Translations under genes and position numbers: made by a program
Notes under the pieces: model-generated
What the model was told of the DNA's origin: nothing
What the model saw: only the letters and a program-made list of their open reading frames with translations
The model's database searches: none
Shown here: positions 7,031-13,853 of the stretch, piece after piece
How the letters are laid out: the number at the start of each line of letters is the position of its first letter
Numbering within the stretch: position 1 is the stretch's first letter
Assembly (NCBI GenBank): GCA_947478845.1
Contig: CANJXC010000020.1
Span: 1-34,177, forward strand
DNA from: Spirochaetales bacterium
GTDB taxonomy: Bacteria; Spirochaetota; Spirochaetia; JABEVK01
Direction: 5' to 3'
Length of the DNA stretch: 34,177 nucleotides

Positions 7031-8584
7031 CTAACGGCCCTCACGGAAGTATCCGGCCTTTTTGGCCTCTTCCCAAGTGTCGAGAACCTCGCTCATCTGG
7101 TCGAGCCGAGCCAAGGCTTCTTCGCGGTCAAGGTCAGCCAAAAGACGTGCCCGGCGCTCAAAAACCTCGGCCTGGACGCCATCGGGGTGAGCGGCATACT
7201 CAAACTCAAGAGCAGAACTGCTGCCGAGCGACACCGTAACGGTACCAAAGTCAAACAATAGCCCTGCCAGAGTATCCTTGCGCACGCCTACCTGTTGCAC
7301 TTCAGAAAGCTGACCTTCCTGTCGTATTTCCCCTCCCCATAGGGGTTTACGGTGCAAACAAATCACTTTGTCGCCCTCGAGCAAAAGCTTGTCGTCGGAC
7401 CAATCGGCTACCTCATAAGCAAGGCGCCCCAGCGGCACCAACGCCACCACCGAAGCCAGACTCCAAATCAAGGCGGCGGTGGATCCAGCCAGCGCCGAAC
7501 CCAAGGAGGCCACAGCCACCACCAAACCAAGCCAACCGGCCCAAGGCAGAAGCCTAAGCAGGAGGCGATAAGGGTGGCGCCTAAACGAAAGGGCTCCCTC
7601 GCCGGTTGCAACTTCGGGCTTTGGCCCCCAAAGCAACTGAGGCTGATGAGCGCCAGTACCCCGCGACGCGAGCGAACCACGGATAGCACGCCGGTCGGGG
7701 CGGGACTTGGCGCGCTTGGCCTTTAGGTCAGCCGTGGCTTCCAGAAACGCCGTATCGGCCCTAAGGCCGGCGAAGATGAGCCGACCTTTGGGAGAATCGC
7801 CTTCAAGCTCGACGGCGACCAAGCCGAACAAACGGTCAAGAACCCCCTGTTTGCTGAACACCGCAACTTTCAGGCGGTCTAAGGCCAGTTTCTCGAAGTC
7901 TGCGCGCCGCTGCCAGGCGTCCACCTGACGCACCAGGACGGCCCGATCGGTCACCGCCATAACCGACACCCGCCATTCCCACAAAAAGAGCGCTACCAGC
8001 GCCACCGCGGTCAAAGTTCCTGCCAAGGGGAAAATCGCCAGCGGAAAGGGAATCAGCATGCAGAAGACCGCCAGAATACTTCCCAGAGTAGCAGGTAGCG
8101 CCATCCTGCGGGCAAGGAACCAAGGGCTCCGGCGGAAGATGTGCCTCAGCACCTCTCCCTCCTGTAGGCGCAAGGCCTGCTTGTGCAACAATCGGGGTAC
8201 CTCAAGGCCAGGTTCGAGCCCTAACGACGAGGCAAACTCGGGGCGGGAACGCAGCCAAGAGCGCCAATGGGCGTCGGGAATCACCAGATAACGCCCGGCC
8301 GTCTGCCCTTTCCACAGACCTTCCAACGACGGGTCAAGCCTCTCCCGAACTCCTAAAAACACATGTGGGGTACCCTTGCTCAACAAAACCAGACAACCTT
8401 CCATCACTACGAGGTCGCCGTTCGGCCTCTCGTCGGGAAAGGCCACAATGTCTCCAGCCTCAAAAGACCAAAGCTCGGATACTGCCGCCAAAGACCGTAG
8501 GTCGGCGGGGCCCAAGCCACCAGCCACGGTTCGGAAATCGTCGAGGGAAGCCAGAAAGGCTGCCAAGGAGTCTAGGTCATCCAC
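7031..8584 (-). CDS. Membrane protein with cNMP-binding-like domain and two bacterial PH-like domains
   Basis: This 517-aa protein is not a known named family to me. Residues about 27-125 resemble a degenerate cyclic-nucleotide-binding fold (LWSFEAGDIVAFPDE... followed by a small effector-like beta segment). A hydrophobic hairpin at about 162-203 comes next, then a bPH2-like domain at about 205-285 (WRVSVMAVTDRAVLVRQ). A second hairpin at about 341-386 is followed by a second PH-like domain at about 395-465, ending in the typical GLLFDFGTVTVSLGSSS. The C-terminus is helical and charged. The repeated TM-pair/PH unit recalls YdbS/YdbT membrane proteins, here with a sensor-like N-terminus. The GTG at 8584 is preferred over TTG 8590 because GAGGG stands 6 bp before it. 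It lies between amtB and aroG. Confidence 0.7.
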   Translation of the reverse strand: MDDLDSLAAFLASLDDFRTVAGGLGPADLRSLAAVSELWSFEAGDIVAFPDERPNGDLVVMEGCLVLLSKGTPHVFLGVRERLDPSLEGLWKGQTAGRYLVIPDAHWRSWLRSRPEFASSLGLEPGLEVPRLLHKQALRLQEGEVLRHIFRRSPWFLARRMALPATLGSILAVFCMLIPFPLAIFPLAGTLTAVALVALFLWEWRVSVMAVTDRAVLVRQVDAWQRRADFEKLALDRLKVAVFSKQGVLDRLFGLVAVELEGDSPKGRLIFAGLRADTAFLEATADLKAKRAKSRPDRRAIRGSLASRGTGAHQPQLLWGPKPEVATGEGALSFRRHPYRLLLRLLPWAGWLGLVVAVASLGSALAGSTAALIWSLASVVALVPLGRLAYEVADWSDDKLLLEGDKVICLHRKPLWGGEIRQEGQLSEVQQVGVRKDTLAGLLFDFGTVTVSLGSSSALEFEYAAHPDGVQAEVFERRARLLADLDREEALARLDQMSEVLDTWEEAKKAGYFREGR

Positions 8585-8603
8585 AGTCAACCCTCACTGC
8601 AGC

Positions 8604-8633
8604 ATTCTCTTTCCTGAATCGCTGGGTTGTCAA
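8604..8633 (-). promoter_or_regulatory. Candidate sigma-70 promoter before the PH-domain gene
   Basis: On the minus strand a perfect TTGACA (8633-8628), an 18-bp spacer and GAGAAT (8609-8604) lie directly upstream of the gene starting at 8584. The expected start near 8597 would leave a very short leader containing the GAGGG site. Confidence 0.5.
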
Positions 8634-8653
8634 GCAAGCCCAGTGCTGACAAC
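8626..8653. promoter_or_regulatory. Inverted repeat overlapping the promoter (possible operator)
   Basis: The 7-bp arms GTTGTCA (8626-8632) and TGACAAC (8647-8653) are perfect inverted repeats. Their starts are 21 bp apart, two helical turns, which suits a dimeric repressor. One arm contains the TTGACA -35. Confidence 0.4.
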
Positions 8654-8673
8654 TCCGGTTTGGAAGACCGGAA
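8653..8673 (-). terminator. Weak hairpin after amtB
   Basis: Just downstream of the amtB stop the minus strand can form TCCGGT / ACCGGA (6-7 bp, loop CTTCCAA), but no U-tract follows. It may be a weak terminator, a processing site or nothing. Confidence 0.3.
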
Positions 8674-8688
8674 GTAGGGTCGGCAGCC

Positions 8689-9960
8689 CTACTCGATCAA
8701 GGTATAAGCCTTTTCGTTGTGCTGGGTGATATCAAGACCTATGGCTTCGTCTTTTTCACTCACGCGGATACCTATGGTGGCCTTCAGAAGCGCAAAGATT
8801 GCAAAGCTCATCCCAAAAGCCCACACCACACTGACTAATGTAGCCTGAGCTTGAACTCCCCAGGAGGCAGGATTACCGTAGAACAGGCCGGAAAACCCCG
8901 CACCACCATTCATTCCAAACGGCGCGGTGACAAAAGGAGCTGCGAAAAGTCCAGTTCCGAGCGTACCCAAGACTCCCGCAACTCCATGAACTCCAAAAGC
9001 GTCAAGGCTGTCGTCATAGCCCAAGGCGTATTTAACAAAAACCACAGCCACGTAGCACAACATTCCGGCAGCCAAGCCCAGAATCAGCGCACCCGGGAGC
9101 GCAACAAATCCGGCAGCAGGGGTGATAACCACCAAACCGGCAATGGCACCCGAGGCGGCACCGAGAATGGTGGGCTTCTTTTGCAGCAACCAGTCCATAC
9201 CGGCCCATGCCAGTCCGGCTACGGCGGCAGCCGTATTGGTCATGACAAAAGCACTGGAGGCCAAACCATCGGAGGCAAGTCCGCTCCCTGCATTAAACCC
9301 GAACCAGCCAAACCACAGCATGGCAGCCCCCGTGAGCGTGTAGGTAAGATTGTGGGGCGGAATGGCGCGGAGGTTCTTGCGCTGGCCTAGCATCAGAGCG
9401 CCAGCCAAAGCACTGAAGCCGGAATTAATCTCAACGACTGTCCCACCGGCAAAGTCCATCAATCCTGCCTTGGCAAACACCCCGTTGGTAGACCAGGCCA
9501 TGTGGGCGAGAGGCACGTAAACGACAAACAACCAGATCACCGTAAAGGCCAAAAACGCGGAGAACTTCATTCGTTCGGCAAAGGCACCCGAAATCACCGC
9601 CGGGGTGATTACCGCGAACATGGCCTGAAAGATCACGAAACTGAGGTGAGCTACCGGACCGTTAGGATCACTCACGACATAGGGACTCGGATCATTGGAT
9701 CCGATGCCCCCTAAAAAGGCCCAGCGAAAATCTCCCAGAACCCCTGGAATCAGCTCACTCGGGCTGAAGGCCAAGGAATAGCCCACAATGACCCACAATA
9801 GGCTCACGACGATTAAACAGACGAAACTCTGCATCATGAGGCTTAGGATATTCTTCTTTTTCACCAGACCGCCGTAAAAAAGGGCCAGGGCAGGAACGGT
9901 CATGAACATAATGAGGGCACTCGAAAGGAGTACCCAAGAATTGTTGGCATGGTCGATCAT
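8689..9960 (-). CDS. amtB: Ammonium transporter, Amt family, with a variant twin-His site
   Basis: This is a channel-like ammonium transporter in the inner membrane, 423 aa, with the eleven-helix pattern of the family and no N-terminal signal peptide. Conserved stretches are PALALFYGGLVKKKN near the N-terminus, DFAGGTVVEINSG (about 169-181), WFGWFGFNAGS (about 216-226) and DAFGVHGVAGVLGT (about 320-333). The substrate-site Asp (LMDFAGG) and the second pore histidine (His325) are present, but the first pore histidine of the usual GGTVVHI motif is Glu177. Two start codons are adjacent, GTG 9963 and ATG 9960, behind GGGAG; ATG is chosen. It lies 78 bp downstream of glnK, the classic glnK-amtB pair in which PII plugs the channel. 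Confidence 0.95.
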   Translation of the reverse strand: MIDHANNSWVLLSSALIMFMTVPALALFYGGLVKKKNILSLMMQSFVCLIVVSLLWVIVGYSLAFSPSELIPGVLGDFRWAFLGGIGSNDPSPYVVSDPNGPVAHLSFVIFQAMFAVITPAVISGAFAERMKFSAFLAFTVIWLFVVYVPLAHMAWSTNGVFAKAGLMDFAGGTVVEINSGFSALAGALMLGQRKNLRAIPPHNLTYTLTGAAMLWFGWFGFNAGSGLASDGLASSAFVMTNTAAAVAGLAWAGMDWLLQKKPTILGAASGAIAGLVVITPAAGFVALPGALILGLAAGMLCYVAVVFVKYALGYDDSLDAFGVHGVAGVLGTLGTGLFAAPFVTAPFGMNGGAGFSGLFYGNPASWGVQAQATLVSVVWAFGMSFAIFALLKATIGIRVSEKDEAIGLDITQHNEKAYTLIE

Positions 9961-10038
9961 CACGAAAACTCCCAGGAAAGAATTGATTTAGTTTTGACAG
10001 AAATGTAGAAATCGGCGATTTTTCTCGACAGGAATGTC

Positions 10039-10380
10039 CTAACCGATGGCCACGTGACCTCGTTCCTCGGTGCGAATACGGACGCATTCCTCGAGGTTGT
10101 AAACAAAAATTTTACCGTCGCCAAGCTCACCTGTCTTGGCACCTCTCACGATGGCGGAGATGGTTCGCTCCACATAATCGTCGTTGACAGCGATTTCGAG
10201 GCGGATTTTGCGAAGGAGATTGCCGCTTTCCCGGTTACCCCGGTAAACTTCGGTGGCTCCACCCTGCCTCCCGTGCCCAAGCACCTCAGAAACGGTCATA
10301 AGCTGGATGTCGGCGGAATAGAGCGACTGTTTGACCTCTTCGAGCCGGTAGGGTTGGACAATTGCAATGATGAGCTTCAA
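10039..10380 (-). CDS. glnK: PII nitrogen signal-transduction protein lacking the uridylylation tyrosine
   Basis: This 113-aa PII protein senses 2-oxoglutarate and ATP/ADP and controls AmtB and nitrogen metabolism. Visible features are [17 protein letters not shown], the T-loop [16 protein letters not shown] (residues 37-52), Lys58, Glu62 and the C-terminal signature [20 protein letters not shown]. Gln39, Tyr46 and Arg47 are kept. The residue at position 51, Tyr in enterobacterial PII and the target of GlnD, is Glu here. The start is the TTG at 10380, because GGAGG lies 8 bp upstream and the protein then has family length and N-terminus; an earlier in-frame start at 10410 would add ten unconserved residues and would lie inside the sigma-54 promoter. 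Confidence 0.95.
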   Translation of the reverse strand: MKLIIAIVQPYRLEEVKQSLYSADIQLMTVSEVLGHGRQGGATEVYRGNRESGNLLRKIRLEIAVNDDYVERTISAIVRGAKTGELGDGKIFVYNLEECVRIRTEERGHVAIG

Positions 10381-10405
10381 GGGCAGGACCTCCGGGGGGA
10401 GGTTT

Positions 10406-10421
10406 AGCAATAACCGTACCA
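10406..10421 (-). promoter_or_regulatory. Sigma-54 promoter for glnK-amtB
   Basis: The minus strand reads TGGTACGGTTATTGCT. It matches the sigma-54 consensus TGGYRYRNNNNTTGCW at every position, with GG and GC separated by exactly 10 nt. It fills the 43-bp gap between the phosphoribosyltransferase stop and the glnK start. The predicted start near 10395 leaves the GGAGG site (10392-10388) in a 15-nt leader. An NtrC-type activator would be needed; no clear enhancer palindrome was seen 80-150 bp upstream. Confidence 0.75.
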
Positions 10422-10423
10422 GT

Positions 10424-10939
10424 TTATTTCAAAGACAAGGCTTCTTGGTTGTGGGCCTCTATGTCCAGAGCATCCCACGGGTATTTGATCCAGAGATCCT
10501 CGATTTCGACAGCTTGATAGGTAACCAAGCCTGCAGGAAAACTTGCTTCCTTCGGTTTGTTTTTCTGGTGGAGAACGGCAACACGCATTTCCGCCGGTCC
10601 GTGATAGCTGAGTTCTGCCACGCAGTAACTGAGCGTTACCCTTGTGTCGTCTACTTCATCGACAATCAGGATTTTTTTACCGCGCAGTTTCTTTTCCACC
10701 TCGTCGATCCACTGGATTTTGAGCGGCACCGGATGCAGAGCATGGTCTTCATCGTAGCGTTGCAAACCCACCACATAGACAGGTTTCTTGATATACGTTT
10801 TTAAGATACGGGCCGGGATAAACCCACCTGAGGCAATGGCTACCAGAATGTCTGGGCTCCAGCCATCGTCGGAAATCTGTTTTGCGAGGTTTTCGCAGGC
10901 TTTGTGCACTTCATCGTAGGTAACTACGAGTTTATTCAA
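10424..10939 (-). CDS. Phosphoribosyltransferase, probably purine (hypoxanthine/xanthine) type
   Basis: This is a 171-aa type I PRTase. The PRPP-binding motif is [15 protein letters not shown] (about residues 89-103), preceded by the substrate-loop region [17 protein letters not shown]. The VDEVDDT variant and the WIKYPWD segment near the C-terminus resemble the archaeal/yeast xanthine-hypoxanthine-guanine PRTase group. The base cannot be fixed by reading. The start codon is TTG at 10939, with GGGAGA 8 bp upstream. It is divergent from a second phosphoribosyltransferase at 11042, and glnK follows 43 bp downstream under its own sigma-54 promoter. Confidence 0.82.
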   Translation of the reverse strand: MNKLVVTYDEVHKACENLAKQISDDGWSPDILVAIASGGFIPARILKTYIKKPVYVVGLQRYDEDHALHPVPLKIQWIDEVEKKLRGKKILIVDEVDDTRVTLSYCVAELSYHGPAEMRVAVLHQKNKPKEASFPAGLVTYQAVEIEDLWIKYPWDALDIEAHNQEALSLK

Positions 10940-10960
10940 GGCATTTTCTCCCGGTTCAAG

Positions 10961-10970
10961 GTGTGCACAC
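10961..10970. promoter_or_regulatory. Perfect palindrome spanning the -10/+1 region
   Basis: GTGTGCACAC is a perfect 10-bp palindrome covering the segment from the end of the -10 to the predicted transcription start. That is an operator-like position for a repressor. The regulator is not identifiable. Confidence 0.4.
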
Positions 10971-10997
10971 TATGGTCGTGGCACCCGAAAAAGTCAA
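10969..10997 (-). promoter_or_regulatory. Sigma-70 promoter of the phosphoribosyltransferase gene
   Basis: On the minus strand TTGACT (10997-10992), a 17-bp spacer and CATAGT (10974-10969) form a good promoter. The expected start is near 10962, about 22 nt before the TTG start codon, with the GGGAGA ribosome site in the leader. Confidence 0.55.
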
Positions 10998-11006
10998 AGT
11001 CCCACC

Positions 11007-11035
11007 TTCATTTTTGTCGCCAAAACGGCTATTCT
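11007..11035 (+). promoter_or_regulatory. Candidate promoter giving a leaderless mRNA for the UPRT-like gene
   Basis: TTCATT (11007-11012), a 17-bp spacer and TATTCT (11030-11035) precede the ATG at 11042 with only 6 nt between. No ribosome-binding site is present. The -35 match is poor; the main support is the position shared with two other genes in this window. Confidence 0.4.
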
Positions 11036-11041
11036 ACGGTC

Positions 11042-12106
11042 ATGGAAAACGAAATCGTTTTGACGGCGCAAGATCTTGAAGGCTTACTGACACCTGAGGA
11101 TACGGCCGACATCCAGCGCATGGAGGCTAGCTACAGTCAGGCCATGGAGTCGTTCAAGCTACTTTCGGCCTCACCCAATGAGAACACCTCCGCCCGTGAG
11201 AAAGAAAAAATCATCGTGCTGTACAACAGTATGGGAAAAATGCTTCAGGAGGTTACCGGGAAGTTCAACCGAATAAAGGTTTACCCTTTCGAAACCCCTA
11301 CACTCCTTCACGCGGAAGCCAGCCGACTCATTGCCAAACTGCGCGACGAACGCACGGGGCACGACGAGTTTGTGTACTATATTCAGCGCGCCTACGAACT
11401 GTTGTTCAACCTTGCCTTTGGGGTCACCAGCAGCTCGCAAAAGCACCACCTCATCGTCAAGACGCCGGTTACCCAGCCTGTTCAGAATTACGCCGTGCAC
11501 AAAATTCCCGACGTAGACGACAAAATTGAGAACTCGGTGATGTGCGTGATGCTCCGGGGTGCCCTTCTCCCGTCCATGATTTTGTCGAAGGAAATCCAGG
11601 AAAACTCATCTACGGGCTTTGTAACGCCCTTCGCCCTATTTCGCATCAAACGCAACGACCACCGCAAGCAGGCCGACATGGAATACGTGCTCGACCTCAA
11701 GAAATCGTTTTTTCACTGGGAAGATCTTCAAGGGAAGGATCTGATTTTTGCCGACCCGATGAACGCAACAGGCGGAAGTTTGGTCACCATTGTCAAGTTT
11801 CTCAAGGAACAAAACATCAAGCCGAAATCCATCAAGTTCTTCAACGTCATCAGCGCCTTGCAGGGTTCCCTCAACATCATGCGTGCCCTCGATGACGTGA
11901 CGATTTATACCCTCTGGATGGACCCGGTGCTGAACGACAAGGCCTACATCATGCCGGGTCTAGGCGACGCCGGCGACCGACTCAATGGCCTAGATACCGA
12001 GGACACACCGCGAAACATGATACAATTGCTCGGCGACTACGGGCCCAACATTCTCGGGCTCTACAGGTCGCAGGTGCGCAAGATTGAGGAAACAATCCTC
12101 GGATGA
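11042..12106 (+). CDS. Uracil-phosphoribosyltransferase-like protein with a long N-terminal extension
   Basis: This 354-aa protein has a C-terminal UPRT fold. The PRPP motif DPMNATGGS is at residues 238-246 and the uracil-binding motif PGLGDAGDR at 305-313, as in Upp, which makes UMP from uracil and PRPP. Typical Upp is about 210 aa; here about 145 extra N-terminal residues form a charged, helical region (QRMEASYSQAMESFKLL...) of unknown role. The arm before the PRPP site is also unusual (FALFRIKRNDHRKQADMEYV), so another base or a regulatory role is possible. A longer frame from 10904 is rejected because MENEIVLTAQ at 11042 fits the transcription start. It opens a run of ten tightly packed genes; the next gene overlaps as ATGA. 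Confidence 0.85.
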   Translation: MENEIVLTAQDLEGLLTPEDTADIQRMEASYSQAMESFKLLSASPNENTSAREKEKIIVLYNSMGKMLQEVTGKFNRIKVYPFETPTLLHAEASRLIAKLRDERTGHDEFVYYIQRAYELLFNLAFGVTSSSQKHHLIVKTPVTQPVQNYAVHKIPDVDDKIENSVMCVMLRGALLPSMILSKEIQENSSTGFVTPFALFRIKRNDHRKQADMEYVLDLKKSFFHWEDLQGKDLIFADPMNATGGSLVTIVKFLKEQNIKPKSIKFFNVISALQGSLNIMRALDDVTIYTLWMDPVLNDKAYIMPGLGDAGDRLNGLDTEDTPRNMIQLLGDYGPNILGLYRSQVRKIEETILG

Positions 12107-13026
12107 GACTCTGTCGGTCCCTCTCCATTTTGGTTTTAATTCTCCTGACCTCGTGTGCTAGCCTTGGCGAGGCGTCGACTTTGCTTGGCAAAGAGTACTA
12201 CAACCTAGGCAACTCGTACTTTGAACTTAAGAAGTATGATCAAGCCGCTCGCGCCTACGAAACGGCCCTTCGGTATGCCCCCGAGCTCAAGATTGCCGCC
12301 TTGAACCTAGCCCGAACCCGGGCCGAAAGCGGCAACACCACAGGAGCTCTTGAGCTACTGGAACCTTTGGCCGCTGCGGATCCCGAGAACCTAGTGGTAG
12401 CCCAGCAACTGGCATGGCTGCAATACAAAGCCGGGCAAAAAGACAAGGCTGCGGTCAGCTGGCAGGCATTGGCCCAAAAACTTCCCGCCGATCCGTTAAC
12501 CCAGTTCAATACCGGTGTGGCGCTGATGGCAGTCGACAAAAAGGACGAAGCACTTGCCCCCCTGGATACTTGGTATTCCCTCGACGGAAAAAACCCCGCT
12601 GGAGTGCTACTGCTTGCTGATCTCGTGGCCGCGACAGGGGATATTGTGAGAGCAGGAAGCCTCTACCGAGCGGGAGTTGCCCTTTCGGCCGAGCGAAACC
12701 CCACTCAAAGGCTTTTGGCCCTCGGTGAGGCACGTATGCTTGAAGAGCAGAAGCGCTTCGGAGAGGCCGTGGAAGCTTGGAAGACTGCTTTGGATCTGCC
12801 CGCGCCGCCAGGCAAAGACTCAGGACAGGGCGATGCCTGGTTTCACCTTGGCAGGTTGCAGCTTCTGGAAATCGAAGACTACAACGCCGGGGTGAAGGCT
12901 CTTGTGGAGGCTTGGAAAGCCGGATACTCCAAGCCGGAAGACTGGAAAGTTCTGCTCGACAATCCGGCACTCAAGGTACGAACCGCCCTTTCTACCGACC
13001 TCAAAGCCGCGGGGGTCCTCTGGTGA
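12103..13026 (+). CDS. TPR-repeat lipoprotein
   Basis: This is a 307-aa lipoprotein. The hydrophobic signal of residues 5-15 ends in the lipobox LTSC with Cys18 as the lipidated residue. From about residue 28 tetratricopeptide repeats follow (LGKEYYNLGNSYFELKKYDQAARAYETAL, then a degenerate series through about 270). TPR lipoproteins are scaffolds in the periplasm or at the outer membrane; no partner is evident. The ATG overlaps the stop of the UPRT-like gene (ATGA), and the stop overlaps the folP start (GTGA), so it is translationally coupled on both sides. Confidence 0.85.
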   Translation: MRLCRSLSILVLILLTSCASLGEASTLLGKEYYNLGNSYFELKKYDQAARAYETALRYAPELKIAALNLARTRAESGNTTGALELLEPLAAADPENLVVAQQLAWLQYKAGQKDKAAVSWQALAQKLPADPLTQFNTGVALMAVDKKDEALAPLDTWYSLDGKNPAGVLLLADLVAATGDIVRAGSLYRAGVALSAERNPTQRLLALGEARMLEEQKRFGEAVEAWKTALDLPAPPGKDSGQGDAWFHLGRLQLLEIEDYNAGVKALVEAWKAGYSKPEDWKVLLDNPALKVRTALSTDLKAAGVLW

Positions 13027-13853
13027 TTCCGAAATTGATGGGCATTGTAAACGCGACTCCGGACTCGTTCTATGGGGCGAGCCGTGCCACCGAAGAGCAG
13101 GGCGTGGCCCTTGGATTGCAGCTGGCGGCTCAAGGGGCGGATCTGTTGGATATTGGCGGTGAATCGACCCGGCCAGGAGCTCTGCCGGTAGACTTCGAGG
13201 AAGAAATACGGCGGGTTGTGCCTGTGATCACAGGCCTCAGAGCGGCCGGTTGCACCCTCCCCTTAAGCATAGACACCCGCAAGTACGAAACGGCTCGAGC
13301 CGCTCACTCAGCCGGGGCTACCTGGCTTAACGACGTTGCCGCCCTGCAAGATGACGAGCGTTTGGGTCGGTTTGCCGCCGAAACAGGAATGACCGTCGTA
13401 TTAATGCACCGGCAAGGAACCCCAGAGACCATGCAAAAAGACCCGCGTTACACACGGGTCGGTCCGGAAATCCGCGACGCGCTTGCCAGGCGCGTCGAGG
13501 CTGCTCTGGCTGCAGGAATTGTTGCCGAGCGCTTGGTGCTGGATCCTGGCGTAGGCTTTGGAAAAACCCTCGATCACACCTTGGAATTACTGCAATCTTT
13601 GCCGTTGTTCGCTGCCCTGGGGTTCCCGCTGTTGCTAGGTCTGTCGCGCAAGTCTTTTCTGGCCCATTTGGAACAACGGGGCGGGCAAGTGGCTCCAGCG
13701 GCCGAGCAGCGGCTGGCTGCATCATTAGCGGCCGCCATAGCGGCCTCGGAAGCTGGCGTGGAGTACCTGAGGGTCCACGACGTGGCAGAAACGGCCCAGG
13801 CCTTGCGGACTTGGAAGGCTCTTAAGCCTAGAGGGGAAGCATGGACAGCCTGA
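13023..13853 (+). CDS. folP: Dihydropteroate synthase
   Basis: This enzyme joins p-aminobenzoate to dihydropterin pyrophosphate in folate synthesis and is the sulfonamide target. It has 276 aa, a normal length. Motifs along the TIM barrel are MGIVNATPDSFYGASRA, GADLLDIGGESTRPGA, PLSIDTRKYE, WLNDVAAL, VLMHRQGTPETMQ, LDPGVGFGKT and LLGLSRKSFL, all matching the pterin and pABA sites. The GTG start at 13023 overlaps the previous stop as GTGA. A longer open frame extends upstream to 12777 inside the TPR gene and is not the gene start. The 3' end overlaps cdaA by 13 nt. Confidence 0.95.
   Translation: MIPKLMGIVNATPDSFYGASRATEEQGVALGLQLAAQGADLLDIGGESTRPGALPVDFEEEIRRVVPVITGLRAAGCTLPLSIDTRKYETARAAHSAGATWLNDVAALQDDERLGRFAAETGMTVVLMHRQGTPETMQKDPRYTRVGPEIRDALARRVEAALAAGIVAERLVLDPGVGFGKTLDHTLELLQSLPLFAALGFPLLLGLSRKSFLAHLEQRGGQVAPAAEQRLAASLAAAIAASEAGVEYLRVHDVAETAQALRTWKALKPRGEAWTA

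Noticed and set aside
9964-10038. AT-rich hairpin between glnK and amtB as a terminator
   Set aside because: Only a 5-bp AAATC/GATTT stem and no proper U-tract; readthrough is expected for the pair.
10978-10995. TGGCAC as the -24 part of a sigma-54 promoter on the plus strand
   Set aside because: No TTGC follows 5 bp later; the GG-N10-GC rule fails.
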